64,000 bases of DNA from Cryptomeria japonica. Its lineage: Eukaryota; Streptophyta; Pinopsida; Cupressales; Cupressaceae. Every line of letters starts with the position of its first letter. The stretch's first letter is position 1. The notes under the pieces are model-generated. The model had not been told where the DNA came from and made no database searches. It saw only the letters and a list, made by a program, of their open reading frames with translations. Below, piece after piece: positions 24,999 through 36,342 of this stretch. The translations under genes and the position numbers were made by a program. Location of the stretch: assembly GCF_030272615.1 (NCBI RefSeq), contig NC_081406.1, positions 171,390,361 to 171,454,360 of the forward strand. Reading direction: 5' to 3'.

Positions 24999-26252
24999 AT
25001 GCAGTCCATTGTTTCATTGATTGGGGAAATATTAACTGGAAAAGATACTTGGTTGGAATGGCATAGAAAAGTGGAAAATACATTAATTTTTAATGATTTA
25101 TGGTATAAAATATGTGATGGAGATACCCAGCCTACAGAACCAACAGATGTTAAAGAAAAAGAAATTTGGAATTATAAAAATTCAAAAGCCTTGGCTTTGA
25201 TAAGAGTTTCAATTAATGGAGATGTATATCGTCATATACAGGGATGCAAATTTGCTTGGGAAGCCCTTGACAAATTAAAAAATTTATTTGATTCTCATTC
25301 AGAATTAGAATTTATTCAGTTACAATTAAAATTGTTCAATCTTGAATTAAAATATGGTGATGTTATGAGTTTGGCTTCTAAAATTAGAGCCATAAAACAA
25401 GATGTTAATGTTGTTGGTGGGAAAGTTGATATTTATCTCAATGCTTTTATTAAGGCACTCCTTCCAACACATTCTACTTATCTAGAGTCGCTTCAAGCAA
25501 GTAACCAATTGAAAACCATTACTTTTGATTTATTGGTTGAAAAGTTGGCTGAACGTGAAAAAGCTTTTGGAAGGAAAATAGATAATACTAATGAAAATGT
25601 TTGTTTTGCTCACCAAGAAAAGCCTCTAAATAAGAGCTCTTCAAGAGGAGGTTATAATGATAGAGGCAAAGGTAGAGGTCAATGGAGGAAAAATGATAAT
25701 CAAAATGATAGGCAACATTTATATTGTAAAAGATGTGGTAGAAAAGGAAGTCATGAAGCACATGAGTGCAAGTTGTCATGGGATAAGATAGAAAGTTTTA
25801 AAGAAAATACTTTTAAGCAAAAAGATAAAATAAAAGTTTATAATGATGATAAACATTCAGATGATAAAATTCTAGGAGCAGCCCAATTTGCTTGTGATAG
25901 TGATGGTGATCAATATGTGCTTTCTATTTTTGACTTTGCATCTAATTCCTCATGGTATGATTCTTGGATCTTAGATACTAGAGCCACACAACATATGACA
26001 TTTCGGCGTGATTACTTTAAGGAATTTCATGAAAGTGCATGTGGTCCAATTTATTTAGCTGATAAATCAAGTCTTAAACCTATTGGAAAAGAAACTGTTC
26101 GATTTAAGTTGCCTAATCTTCCAGACTTTGTGCTTCATGATGTATTGTTTATTCCTCAATTGCAACGTAATTTGTTATCACTAGTATTGATTCGACAACA
26201 AGGCTACTCTATTCTATTAAAAGATGGGCAAGTTGTTGTGAGAAAACAATAA
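24999..26252 (+). pseudogene. Copia Gag and protease
   Basis: I choose Met at 24999 (MQSIVSLIGEILTGKDTWLE) because the Gag homology starts there; the open frame itself reaches back to 24924. The UBN2/DUF4219-type capsid part is followed by a basic Arg/Gly stretch and a CCHC knuckle CKRCGRKGSHEAHEC. Then the protease reads SWILDTRATQHMTF, where the usual catalytic D-S/T-G-A is D-T-R-A: the Gly codon has become AGA (25980-25982), expected to kill the enzyme. The frame ends at a TAA (26250) in mid pre-integrase sequence, where K or Q would be expected, so it is a lesion. Confidence 0.9.
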
Positions 26253-27737
26253 AATAATCAAATTGTATTCACTGGATGTGAGGATGGGAGATTATTAAAA
26301 CTAAATGGCACTTCTTTTTCTAAAAATTTTGCATATCTTACTGAAGAAGGTAGTCTATCTCCTATTCTTTTATGACATGCAAGACTTGGGCATATTGGTT
26401 ATGATAACATTCATATCTTGCAAAAGCATGGTGTTGATGGCTTACCTGTTTTGCCTAAAACAATTGAAAAATGTGAAGCATGTATTCTTGCCAAGCAACA
26501 TAGAAATTCTTTTCCTCACTCCACTTGGAGAGCACAAAGAAAATTGCAGCTTATTCATTCTGATTTATGCGGGCCTTTACCAATAAATTCTGTGGGAGGA
26601 TCTAAGTATTTCATGTTGTTTATTGATGATTATAGTCGCATGACTTGGATTTATTTCTTGTAGCAAAAATCAGAAGCTTTTGAAATTTTTAAAAGGTTTT
26701 GTGTTATGATTGAAAAACAAGCTCAATCTCAAATTGGTACTCTTCGAACAGATAATGGTGGAGAATTTACTTCTCTAGTTTTTGAGGACTATCTACGTCA
26801 AAATGGGATCCAACATCATCTTACTGTTCCAGGTACTCCTCAACAAAACAATGTTGTTGAACGAATGAATAGAACTATCATGAATATGGTCCGTGCAATG
26901 TTATATTTTAAAGGAATAAAATTACATTTTTGGGCTGAAGCAGCAAGAACTGCAGTTTATCTTCGTAATAGATCTCCATCATCTGCATTACATCAATCTA
27001 TTCCATATGAAGTGTGGTTTGGATATCTTCCTTCTGTTTGACATCTCCGCATTTTTGGTTCCACTTGCTATGCTTTAATTCCCAAGGACAAAAGAAGTAA
27101 GTTACAACATCACAGTATTAAGTGTATTTTTCTTGGTTATTCAGAATCTTCCAAAGCATATCAGTTGTATGATGAAGTCAACAAAGCTTTCTTTATTACA
27201 TGTGATGTTGTATTTGTTGAAACCTCCAACATTGCTGAAAATGATGAATGTAAATTCAAACAGCTTGATACAATTACAAATTTGTCTCCTTTGATAGAAA
27301 ACTCTTGTGAGATTCCACATATAGAATCTATATCTCCAACTGATCTAATTCACGTTGCTCCATCAATAAATGACCAAGAAGAAGCCCATCATGATGAGCT
27401 TGAACTCTCTGAACTATTAACCACTAATACAACATCTAGTAATGAAATGGTCACATCTTTTGTGCAACCACAGTCTTCTCATAAGTGGGCAAAACAAGTC
27501 CAACAAACATTGAAAGATTTAAGACCTGATGAAATAGGTAAAACAGGTACAAGAATCTCTTACAAAGCAAGGCTCCAAGCTCAAACCAATAGTGCAAATA
27601 ACTTGGAGGCCATTAGTGAACTCAATCTCATAATTGACTCTGAACCATCATCCTATAATGAAGCCAAAAATATTACAGTATGGAGGAAAGCTTTGCAAGA
27701 TGAGTATGATGCTCTTTTGAAAAATGGCACATGGTAG
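26253..27737 (+). pseudogene. Copia integrase
   Basis: In the same frame as Gag: HARLGHIGYDNIHILQKHGV...CEACILAKQH (HHCC zinc-binding GAG_pre-integrs), then LIHSDLCGPL, FIDDYSRMTW, LRTDNGGEF and NNVVERMNRTI, giving the D, D, E catalytic residues, and the C-terminal GKE-like region. Stops interrupt at about 26373 (TGA for a Trp), 26661 (TAG), 27039 (TGA) and 27735 (TAG). All look like single-base changes in otherwise continuous protein. Integrase would insert the cDNA into the genome. Confidence 0.9.
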
Positions 27738-29170
27738 TTGGTTGATCCTCCACTTGGTTGTAAACCTATTGGCTGCAAGTGGATTTTCAGAAATAAATAT
27801 AAAGCAGATGGTACACTTGACAAACACAAAGCCCGACTTGTTGCCAAAGGTTATGCTCAAAAGGAGGGGATAGACTATGATGAAACCTTTGCACCTACAA
27901 CAAAATGGACCACCATTCATGCTTTGTTGGTCCTTGCAACTCAATATGGGTGGAAAATTCACCAAATGGATGTTAAAATGACATTCTTAAATGGTGATCT
28001 CAAAGAATCGGTTTATATGACTCAACCAGATGGGTATGCAGTCAATGGAAAAGAACATCAGGTATGCAAGCTTGTCAAATCATTATATGGTTTGAAAAAA
28101 GCTCCTCAAGCCTGGTATGAAAAACTTACCGAGTATCTTTTAAAGTTGAATTTCCAGCATTTTGAATTCGATGATGCCACACTTTAAAAACAATTGATAA
28201 GATTATTGTCTATTTTATTGTTTATGTGGATGATTTATTTATCACTGGTCCCGATGAGAATAATATTCAAAATGTGAAAGAACAACTGAAGCAAGGTTTT
28301 GATATGACTGATTTGGGCCATCTTCATTACTATTTGGGTATTGAGGTAACTCAAACACCTCATTTTATTTTTATCACCCAACAAAAATATATTGGTGAAC
28401 TTTTGCATAAGTTTGGCATGGCTGATTGTAAACCCCTTAGTACTCCTATGGAGCAAAATCTTAAGCTCTCTTCAGATGACCCTTCAGCATTGGTTGATGC
28501 AACTATCTATAGGAAACTTGTTGGTAGTTTGATTTATGCTACAACTACCCATCCGAATATTTCTTTTGATGTTGGAGTTCTTTCAAGGTTTATGCAACAA
28601 CCTAGAGAAACTCATTGGTTAGCTGCCAAGTGCATTCTTCACTATTTGCAAGGTACTCAGCACTATGGGCTCAAATACTCCACGACAAACCAATTTTCTT
28701 TGGTTGGCTATTCCGATTCCGATTATGCAGGTGATTCTACAGATGGAAAATCTACATCCGGGTATTTAATGTATCTTGGATCTGCTCTCATCTCTTGGAG
28801 ATCTAAAAAGCAATCTGTTCCAGCTACCTCTTCTTCCGAAGTTGAATATATGGCCGCCTTTGAAGCAACTCGGGAAATCTTATGGTTTCGAAGAATTCTT
28901 GAAGACTTGCAAACACCACAGATTTCATCAACTCCACTCTTCATTGACAATCAATCTGCTATCAAAATGGCTAAAAATCTAGTATTTCATGATCGCACCA
29001 CGCACATCAATACAAAGTTTCATTTGATTCAGCATTATGTGAAAGATGGCACCATATACCTTAAATATTGCCCCACTGCAGATCAACTAGCAGATACTCT
29101 TACCAAGGCTTTGGGCAGAGAAAAGTTTGAGATGTTCAGAGAAATGCTCGGCTTAACCCCTTCAGTTTAA
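27738..29170 (+). pseudogene. Copia reverse transcriptase and RNase H
   Basis: RT begins PIGCKWIFRNKYKADGTLDK and continues ARLVAKGYAQKEGIDY, FAPTTKWTTIHALL, QMDVKMTFLNGDL (V-A-F usually) and LYGLKKAPQAWY. A one-base shift and TAA occur near 28185. In the new frame FIVYVDDLFITG carries the YVDD active site (about 28215), followed by LGHLHYYLGIEV. RNase H shows GYSDSDYAGDSTDGKSTSGY, SSSEVEYMAAFEA and DNQSAIKMAKN, and ends ADTLTKALGREKFEMFREML before the PPT. RT/RNase H copies the RNA to cDNA. Confidence 0.93.
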
Positions 29171-29178
29171 GGGGGGGA
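29168..29178 (+). other. Copia polypurine tract
   Basis: TAAGGGGGGGA immediately precedes the TG of the 3' LTR. Confidence 0.9.
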
Positions 29179-29458
29179 TGTTAATATCTCTTCACGGGTT
29201 TAGTTCTCTTCACCGGTTTAGTTTTATTTAGATTAATTTTTCATTAGTTTATTTATTAGGTTTTTCTGTTCCGGCAGTTTTGTATAACAGTTTACAACTG
29301 TTTTTGCCTCCTCTTTATATCTGCTTCTTTATTTTATTTGGGATGTACAGTTTTTTTTTATTGGTATACAAATTATATTCAAATTGCCATTCTTTCCATT
29401 CTTTTTTCTATCTGCTGCTAACAGAGATTCCAGATTGTTATTTTCTGCTAGGCTAACA
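29179..29458 (+). repeat. 3' LTR of the Copia element
   Basis: 280 bp, same ends as the 5' LTR. It is followed by GGTT, part of the AGGTT target duplication. Confidence 0.95.
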
Positions 29459-30624
29459 GGTTTCACATCTGATATTGTGTCACATTCAAGGCATAGTTCT
29501 TCCAATCGTTTCACATCATCCAGTAACTTCAACCACTTGGCGTGTTCCACACCTTCTATTTTCTCAAGATTGGGGCAATTCCACATTTTAAATATGTTCA
29601 GCGAAGCCAAATCAGCTAAGCTTGGGAGTTCTTCAAACTAAAGACAATCACATATTTCCAGTGTCTCAAGGTTTATGAGGCCATTAATACATCTGACGTT
29701 ATTCAAGAAATTGCAAGAGAATATTCTTAGATTGTTGAGCATCACTGGTAGCATCTCAGGTAGTGAAGATAGCATTTCACAGCCTCATAAATCTAGACTT
29801 GTCGAGTGTATCAGCTAACTGAAAGAATCGAGCAACATTTTCAATTGCTTGCAATTCTTCAGATTTAAATTCTTCAAGCTTGTTCAAAACCATCAGGTAG
29901 TGAGCATTTCAGTCTGATAAATCTAGATCTGTTAGTTGTATCAGCTGACTCAAAGAATCGGGCAACCGGTTCAACTGCTTGCAACTCTTCAGATTTAAAT
30001 TCCTCAAGCTTGTTAAATTGCCAAAACCATCAGGTAGTGAAGATAGCATTTCATGATATGATAAATCTAGATCTGTAACGTGTATCAGCTGACTAAAAAA
30101 ATCACATGCTCAATCTTGTGCAATTCGCCAGATCTAAATTTCTCGAGCTTAACAAATTGCCAAAACCATCAGGTAGTGAAGATAGGATTTCACAACCATA
30201 TAAATTTAGATGTGTCAGGTGTATCAGTTGACCGAAAGAATTGAGCAACGTGGTCAACTGCCTGCAATTCACTAAATTCATCTCTCTTAAGCTTGTGAAA
30301 TTGCTGAAACCAAAAGGTAATGAAGATAGCTTTTCACAACCTGATAAATCTACAACTTCCAGCTGTATCAGTTGACCGAAAGAATCTGGTAAAGTGCCCA
30401 ACTCAAAGCAATTCGACAGACTTAAATTCCTATGATAGCACTGGAGAGTATAATCCGAAATACGCCAGTAGTTGGAGGCCACTGAACTCTTCTGACAAAC
30501 TGCTACCACGAAATTCAACGACAAGCCTTTCCAAATCCTGAAGATATTTTATTGAATTGGAAGCCATTGCAATTTTCCCCAACCCGTTAAAATAAGTTTT
30601 GTCAATTGCAAAGGAAGCTGCAAG
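29459..30624 (-). pseudogene. TNL leucine-rich repeats
   Basis: A region beginning near 30624 reads SIKYLQDLERLVVEF, then LRRs of the plant type such as LGTLPDSFGQLIQLEVVDLS, GCEKLSSLPFGFSNFTSLRE and GQLIHLTHLNLYGCEILSSL (30524-30102). More LRR-like sequence, rich in stops, follows to about 29700. The last part, 29610-29459, is open: MASLNIFKMWNCPNLEKI ... LEELCLECDTISDVKP. At 29459 the Copia LTR begins. After removing the element and one target copy the frame continues CIQFIKGKVFKTLENSEF and stops at 24406. LRRs provide effector recognition in intact TNLs. Confidence 0.8.
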
Positions 30625-30625
30625 A

Positions 30626-32627
30626 TGACAATTAAAAATTGGAGAGAATTAAATTATATTTTCTGGTTTTTCAAATAAGAGGATTCAAAAATCTTTAAAT
30701 AGGTATATCAATGAAGAGACGTCTTCTCTTACAAGAGACATTCCTATACATAATGACTGTGATGAAAATACAATTTATATTTTAACACTTTCTTATAAAC
30801 TTTATTTTATCACATATCTTAACAAGACAATAGAAGCCACCTATAAAAATAGGTTGGTTAGCAACCCTTTAACATTATTTCTTTCAAATGAATATACTTT
30901 AATCTTTGTTTCAAACTCCCTTGATTATAATTATTCATCATTATCCATAGCAAGAGGTTTCTCATGGTTATTCTATAAGTAGGTGAAGCATTTTCAAAGG
31001 TCTTTGCAATCAAAAACCTTCAGAGATATCAATAAAGAAAGTGAAGTGTTTCCAAAGATTTTGCGATAAAAACCTTACCGATATCAACAAAATTTTGAAA
31101 AGATCTTTACGATCAATTTCAATAATGATCTTGGCAATCAAAAACCTTCAAAGATATCAAGAAAGTGAAATGTTTTCAAAGATCTTTACTATCAAAACTT
31201 TCACACATATCAACAAAATTTTCAAAAGATCTTTATGATCAAAAGAACTTTAATGATCTTGCAATCAATTCTATTAATGATCTTTGCAATCAATCCAATA
31301 ATGATCTTTACGATCAAATCTTTTTTTAAAGAAATGTATGATAAAGTAGTAATTTTAAGCATTAATGATCTTTGCAATCAATCCAATAATGATCTTTACG
31401 ATCAAATCTTTTTTTAAAGAAATGTATGATAAAGTAGTAATTTTAAGCAAATGATGTTGTGACTTTAACCTGCACCTTTACTTCCCCTTACTAATTTTGT
31501 TATTGTTGGCAGCTTGACTTCTTGACTTCTGACTTCTTTGACTGTGGTGTAATTTTTCTTAAAGCACGATGTATCATTACACAATAGCTTAACTCAATGA
31601 TGTAGTCAGCATCTTTTTTCTTTTCATCCAGTGACCTTTTTATACAAACAGCGATCCTTTCATACCAACAACTTTTGATTAAAAAGGACTAAGCATTCTA
31701 GACCGAAAACTTCCTTATTTCATTGGTGATGACAGCTATTCCTTCAGGTCTGCAACTAGCTTAGAACTCTTCATCCTTCTTTAATCCTTGGCAACTTTCT
31801 TTGTCTATAGATTCAACTCAGATCTTAACTTTTCTTTGATGGTAATAATTTACTTTGGAAGCATTAACTCCTCATCTATGTGATCTTTTAAGATTATATT
31901 ATGAAAGTTTTTTTAAGACAATATTGGTTTATTTCCAACGATCTCTTAAGATTCCCTGACAGCTTCTTCCTTGCTTGTCCAACAATTCTTCTTGCAGTAG
32001 CAATGTGCTCTTAACAACGACCTTCAAAAAACTTTTCCTACTCTCCAATTCCATTCCTTATACGCTTTATCTCTTCTTTATTTCTATTTTGCTCCAATAG
32101 CTTTTAAATTCCCAGGAGCGACAATTAATTTCAGTGGTTTCATTTTAACTCCTATGGCTTCTTATCATTGGTAATATATATATATATATACTTTTACTAA
32201 TAGCAACTGATCATTCTCTTGGACGGCAACTCAGATCTACTCTATTTCAAACAACAAATTTTTTCTATCCTTTTAACTATGACTTCAACTTATTTATGGT
32301 GAATTTTAACTACGACTTACTCCAACTTATTTATGGTGGCCTTAGATCTCTTTCAGCAATGGATTAGCGACTACTTACATCTGCAGGTTCTCAACCCTGA
32401 GGTTTATCTGCATCCAAAATCTTCATCTTTAAATGTTCAGGCATAGGAAAGCTTAAAGCTCTGATATCATGATAAAAATTTGAGAGAATTAAATTATATT
32501 TTCTGTTTTTTCAAATAGGAAGATCCAAAGATTCTTAAATAGGTACATCAATGAAAAAACGCATCTTTTATAAAAGACATTCCTATACATAATGACTATG
32601 ATGAAATACAGTTTATATATTAAAACA
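30626..32627 (-). mobile_element. small non-coding LTR element (TRIM/LARD-like) inside the TNL locus
   Basis: Direct repeats of about 160 bp lie at 30626-30787 and 32470-32627 (TGACA/TGATA starts, AACA ends; shared core GAGAGAATTAAATTATATTTTC). On the minus strand the right copy is followed by TGATATCAGAGCTTTAAGC, an initiator-Met PBS with one mismatch (about 32452-32469), so the element is in minus orientation. The internal 1.7 kb has no protein domain. I cannot see a clear PPT or a clean target duplication, so the exact ends are approximate. It lies between the TNL linker and the LRRs, where TNL genes commonly have an intron. Confidence 0.65.
31273..31448. repeat. perfect 88-bp tandem duplication
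   Basis: 31273-31360 and 31361-31448 are identical by eye, each beginning ATTAATGATCTTTGCAATCA. Surrounding sequence (30990-31270) has looser copies of GATCTTTACGATCAA and AGATATCAA words. Confidence 0.92.
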
Positions 32628-32639
32628 AAAACCATAATT

Positions 32640-33425
32640 ATATTCAGTACAATTCAAAATAACATAAACTGTAAATAACTTTTGAAGTAATTATCTTGAA
32701 CCATGAAAGAAAAATACTTATATCTGCATTGTCCTGCCACAATCTTCCAAATAATCTGTATAAAGCTCTAAAACCCTTAAGAGTTTTTAATGTAAGCCAT
32801 GGTGGAATATGTCGTAGGGGAGACGATATCCAGCGAAGCCACACAATTAGATCTTCTGATAATGATGCATATTCTTCTGTAAACTCATACAGAGGATTTC
32901 AATCAAATTCACATAAAAGAGAGGCGGACAAAAAGGCAAACTAGTCTTTAACGTTTTCACTTATCAATGATTTACCACAACAGGCAATATAACTATTCAT
33001 CTAATTATTCTCATCTAACAGAAACGCAGAATGCGAGAGCCATTATTAATGTCACTGTGGAATATTTCTTCATGCTATCAATCTGCTGTGGACATCAAAG
33101 ACGATATGGTGGGTGTCTACTTACAATCTCTCTTCCCATATCCCTAAGCTGATCTGCTGTGGACATTATTCTGATTTCCACTTCGAACCCTCGCCACTTG
33201 AACTGTTTCTCCTCAAAAGTTCCACAAGGCACTTATTCATGAGTGTTTCTAAACCATGCAGACCATTCCGACCATTCCAACCCGGTACATCTCACACTGA
33301 ACCATGCAGACCACTCCAACCCGATTCATCCCACACTGCTATAGCCGTGTGTTTCCCTTCTCTAATGAAAAAACAAGCTACATCCAGGAACATCTCTCTT
33401 CTTCATCGAGCACATCGTAAGTAAC
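32640..33425 (-). pseudogene. TNL ARC2 and NB-LRR linker remains
   Basis: Following the stop, VTYDVLDEEERDV shifts frame by one base to FLDVACFFIREGKHTAIAVW, the conserved TNL block after NB-ARC. Then come TADQLRDMGREIVSRHPPYR (the MHD-like MHDxLRDMGREIV segment, His lost) and, further on, WLRWISSPLRHIPPW and LYRLFGRLWQDNADI, typical of the conifer TNL linker before the LRRs. Stops occur at several points. A short imperfect tandem duplication (ACCATGCAGACCA units) lies at about 33253-33318. Confidence 0.75.
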
Positions 33426-34212
33426 TTATAGCCTTTGTTGGATTTCGTTAGGCAATATTCTTAAAATTTTATGTAATCGGGATTTCCAATAATCTTGGGA
33501 CTTTCTTCCATATAACTCTGCCCCCAATACCTTTAGTGACAAAGGCAAACCATTGCACACCTTTAAGAACTCTTGAACCAGAATTTCAAATTCAGCGGGT
33601 GGAGAGAGTTGCAAGAAAGCGTGCCAACAGAATAACTGCTTGGCATTTGACGTGTTGAGTTCTGGCATTTTATAAATGCAGGAGAGGGAGAGGCCCCATG
33701 ATATAAGGACATCCAATTCTCGAGTGGTTACAATGACCATGCTATGGGATCCAAGATTGTCTTTATTTGGCAATAAAGCATTTACCTGGTCGATGTGGTC
33801 CACGTCATCCAAAACGATGAGCGCCTGATGAAAGCTCAAACGATTTGCAAGAACGACCTTGCCTTCATCTACATTGTCGAACTGCAAATCATCCACACCG
33901 AGGTCACTTAGAAGCTTTTTCTGCTTGTCAGCCAGAGCGTTTCTGGATGCTGCATCTCGCACGTCGAAAACAAAGCTGCCTCTTTCAAAGGAGGAAATGT
34001 TCCTGTTGAACAGCTCTTTGGCCAATGTGGTTTTCCCACTACCTCCCATGCCCACGATCCCCTTGATTTTCACTTCCTCCTCTCCTCGAACTGATTCGAA
34101 GCGTTGAACCAACTCATCCAATCCAACTGGATGATCGGCTACCGATAATGGAACTTTTTTCAGGGTTTCAAATGCACAATTCACAATATTCTTCAAAACT
34201 GTGGCCTCATCC
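33426..34212 (-). CDS. TNL exon 2: NB-ARC ATPase region, ends at a premature stop
   Basis: About 262 codons carry the NB-ARC motifs in order: P-loop GIVGMGGSGKTTLAKELFNR, RNBS-A region GSFVFDVRD, kinase-2 ALIVLDDVDH (DD catalytic), RNBS-B GSHSMVIVTTREL, and GLPL as CNGLPLSLKVLG. The frame stops with NEIQQRL-TAA at 33426, just where TNLs normally continue RLKVSYDALDEEE. The sequence after the stop still reads VTYDVLDEEERDV in the same frame, so the stop is a point lesion rather than the natural end. Confidence 0.88.
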
Positions 34213-34331
34213 CTAAACATTTTAAATCGAATACAAAAATCAAAACAAACTTAAATATTTAACATTAAAATGGAACCACTTAGTAAGATGCAACGCTTGA
34301 CAATCAAAGAAATAGAGGAAATGATACATAC
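34213..34331 (-). other. TNL intron 1
   Basis: GT...AG boundaries on the minus strand (GTATGTATC to TTTAG), 119 bp, AT-rich. It joins the TIR and NB-ARC frames without a stop. Confidence 0.75.
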
Positions 34332-34870
34332 TCATTATTGCTGACCAGGTAGCCGGGTATCAATGAACTTTCGTGGAGTGCCCTTTTCCACTCATCAAGC
34401 TTTTCAGATTTGTATCTGCCCTTCTTTTCATGCTCTGAGAATGCATAGGCATATTTTCCTTTTCCTTGACCATCCAAGCTGAGATCAGAGAGATCAACAT
34501 GATAGAAAATGGGAAAGATTTTTTTACCAGTTTTGAGCATGAAAGATAGCTCCGCCAAACACCATGGAGATTGAGCATAGTTGACAGAAAAAATGGCAAT
34601 CTGAAGGGTGGCACTAGTTATAGCGTGTTGTATCTCTGCTGGAATACAATCACCAGCCTCAAGGGCTTCCACATCTAGAAAAACATGCAAACCCATGGAA
34701 TGAAGTTTATCGTAGATGGTAGTGGCTAATGTGTATTTTACATCACATCCGCGATGATTAATAAATATGTCCCAGGGCTCTGTAGATTTAGGTACAAAAT
34801 AAGGTGCAATTTCATCAAAAGCGTTTTCTGGTTTTGTTTGGTTTTGCCTGGCCGTGGAAGAGGAAGCCAT
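34332..34870 (-). CDS. TNL exon 1: TIR domain
   Basis: Met at 34870 starts MASSSTARQNQTKPENAFDE. After about 30 residues the TIR domain begins PWDIFINHRGCDVKYTLA (the usual DVFINHRG-D block) and continues VFLDVEALEAGDCIPAEI, IAIFSVNYAQSPWCLAEL (the S-YA-S-WCL-EL block containing the putative catalytic Glu) and IFPIFYHVD. The exon ends in ...SNNE with a donor GTATGTATC (34331-34323 on the minus strand), spliced to an acceptor TTTAG at 34213, giving an in-frame SNNE-DEATVL join and a 119-bp intron. It is fully open. The intron placement after the TIR exon is the standard TNL gene structure. Confidence 0.85.
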
Positions 34871-36342
34871 TTCAATTGTAATTAAAACTGAAACCGATCA
34901 AAGAAAGGAGGAGGAAAGAGGGGCCTTGATATCGGTTAACTGAAGGTTTCAATGCAAAACCTAATGACAAAACTTCTACCAGGGCAGGGATAATGGGATC
35001 AAGGGTTTTTAAGAAACCGCGTGAATGATCGGCAGAAGTGTGAAGTTTACACGAAGAATGATGTGAACTCAGGACGGCAAATTCTCGTCTTGCAGCCTTT
35101 CACACTTTGTAAAATCATTAACGCTTATTAAAGTATTGAATAAAAAAAATTGAACGGAGTAACCAATTTCTTGGTGAAATTCACAAAGTAAAGTTTTAAT
35201 TTATTTTCTGTTCAAAACATATATTATTATAATTTATGTTTATATGACTTGTCCTTCATCCATGTGGAAGTCAATTTAGACTAATCACACCTTTTAAAAT
35301 TATTAATGTATATTAAGTATTCAAATTTTTTTTTTTAATGAAGGAATCAATATCTGATGGAACCTATGAAGTAGAGTTTTAATTTATCTTTTTGTCAAAA
35401 AGACATATTACTATATTTGAGGTATTCTTCATCTATGGGGGAGTAAATCCAAAGGAAACAAACTACTAACCATCATCAATGTTTCCAACTAATTGACAAT
35501 ATGGTCTACGCATTAGAGTATTCAATAAAGTTATTAAGTTTATATAAAATTTCGAAGTTTACATATCATTATTTTATATATTTTTTAACCAATTTCAATT
35601 AAGGTTTTTAAAATGTCATAATTAATTATAAATAAAATATTATTTCATGAATTTGGTTTAATTCTTAGATTTCTTATTCATTATCCTTGATCAAATTTAT
35701 AGGTGGAGATTTGACCTAGGCCATTTCTACACCATTCTACTTCATCATCACATGTTTCAATGGTCAAAATGTCAAATAGTAATTTTACATCTCAATGCTA
35801 TAAAAATGAGAGAAATAATAATCATTTTTTTATTAACAAAGCCTATCTTAACAATTAAAGTAGGTGATGTTTAAGAGTAGACCTTTCACACACATAGATT
35901 TGAGCCCTGAACTTTTAAAATTTAAATTTAAAATTTGATCTTTATTAATACTTCTCTTAACACTTCTCTAGCCATTATGAGTTGACTCGACATGTATGTT
36001 TCTCTTAATTTGAGTGGTACATTATTGTATTTAAAGAAATTCATTCACTTATTTAAATACATCAAGGATTATATGTGGAGATGAAATAAGAACATTCTAT
36101 AACATTTATGGGAGATTTCTAGTAGCACTATCAAATAACTACAATAACACACATCATCCTAGGCTCATTTAATGTATGCCTACCATCTTCAATCTTGGTT
36201 CATTTCCATTCAATTAGATATAGAACTTTAGATTCCTACATAAGAATCCACATTAATAAAAATAAAGTTTACACTCATGTAGGTGAACTTAAACAAAACA
36301 TAATTAGTTATCAATATCTAATTTTTTCATCTATGCGATATC
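34871..36342. other. upstream region of the TNL and AT-rich spacer
   Basis: The first 100-200 bp upstream of the TIR start would hold the TNL promoter, but I see no convincing TATA box. The rest is AT-rich without a recognisable gene. Confidence 0.5.

Larger units (their letters stand above)
24480..29458 (+). mobile_element. Ty1/Copia LTR retrotransposon, young but inactive
   Basis: A 4979-bp element with 280-bp LTRs (24480-24759 and 29179-29458), ends TGTTA...TAACA, PBS TGGTATCAAAGC directly after the 5' LTR, PPT AAGGGGGGGA before the 3' LTR, and target duplication AGGTT (the A is shared with the 3' LTR terminus). The domain order Gag, PR, INT, RT, RNase H is that of Copia. The coding frame runs as one polyprotein from 24999 to about 28187 with five in-frame stops, then continues shifted by one base to 29170. 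It lies inside the TNL LRR coding region, on the opposite strand. Confidence 0.95.
24406..34870 (-). pseudogene. TIR-NB-LRR (TNL) resistance-gene homologue, split and decayed
   Basis: Read on the minus strand: TIR exon 34870-34332, intron 34331-34213, NB-ARC exon from 34212, a broken ARC2/linker to about 32640, then LRR sequence 30624-29459 and a last 24 codons at 24479-24406. TNLs are cytoplasmic or nuclear immune receptors that sense pathogen effectors; the TIR domain has NADase activity and NB-ARC is an ATP switch. This copy is interrupted by a TRIM-like LTR element between linker and LRR, and by a 5-kb Copia element inside the LRR coding sequence. It also has several small lesions: a stop at 33426, a frameshift near 33390, stops near 33290 and in the LRRs. 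The TIR and P-loop parts remain open, so a short TIR-NB product from the 5' end is conceivable. Confidence 0.85.
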
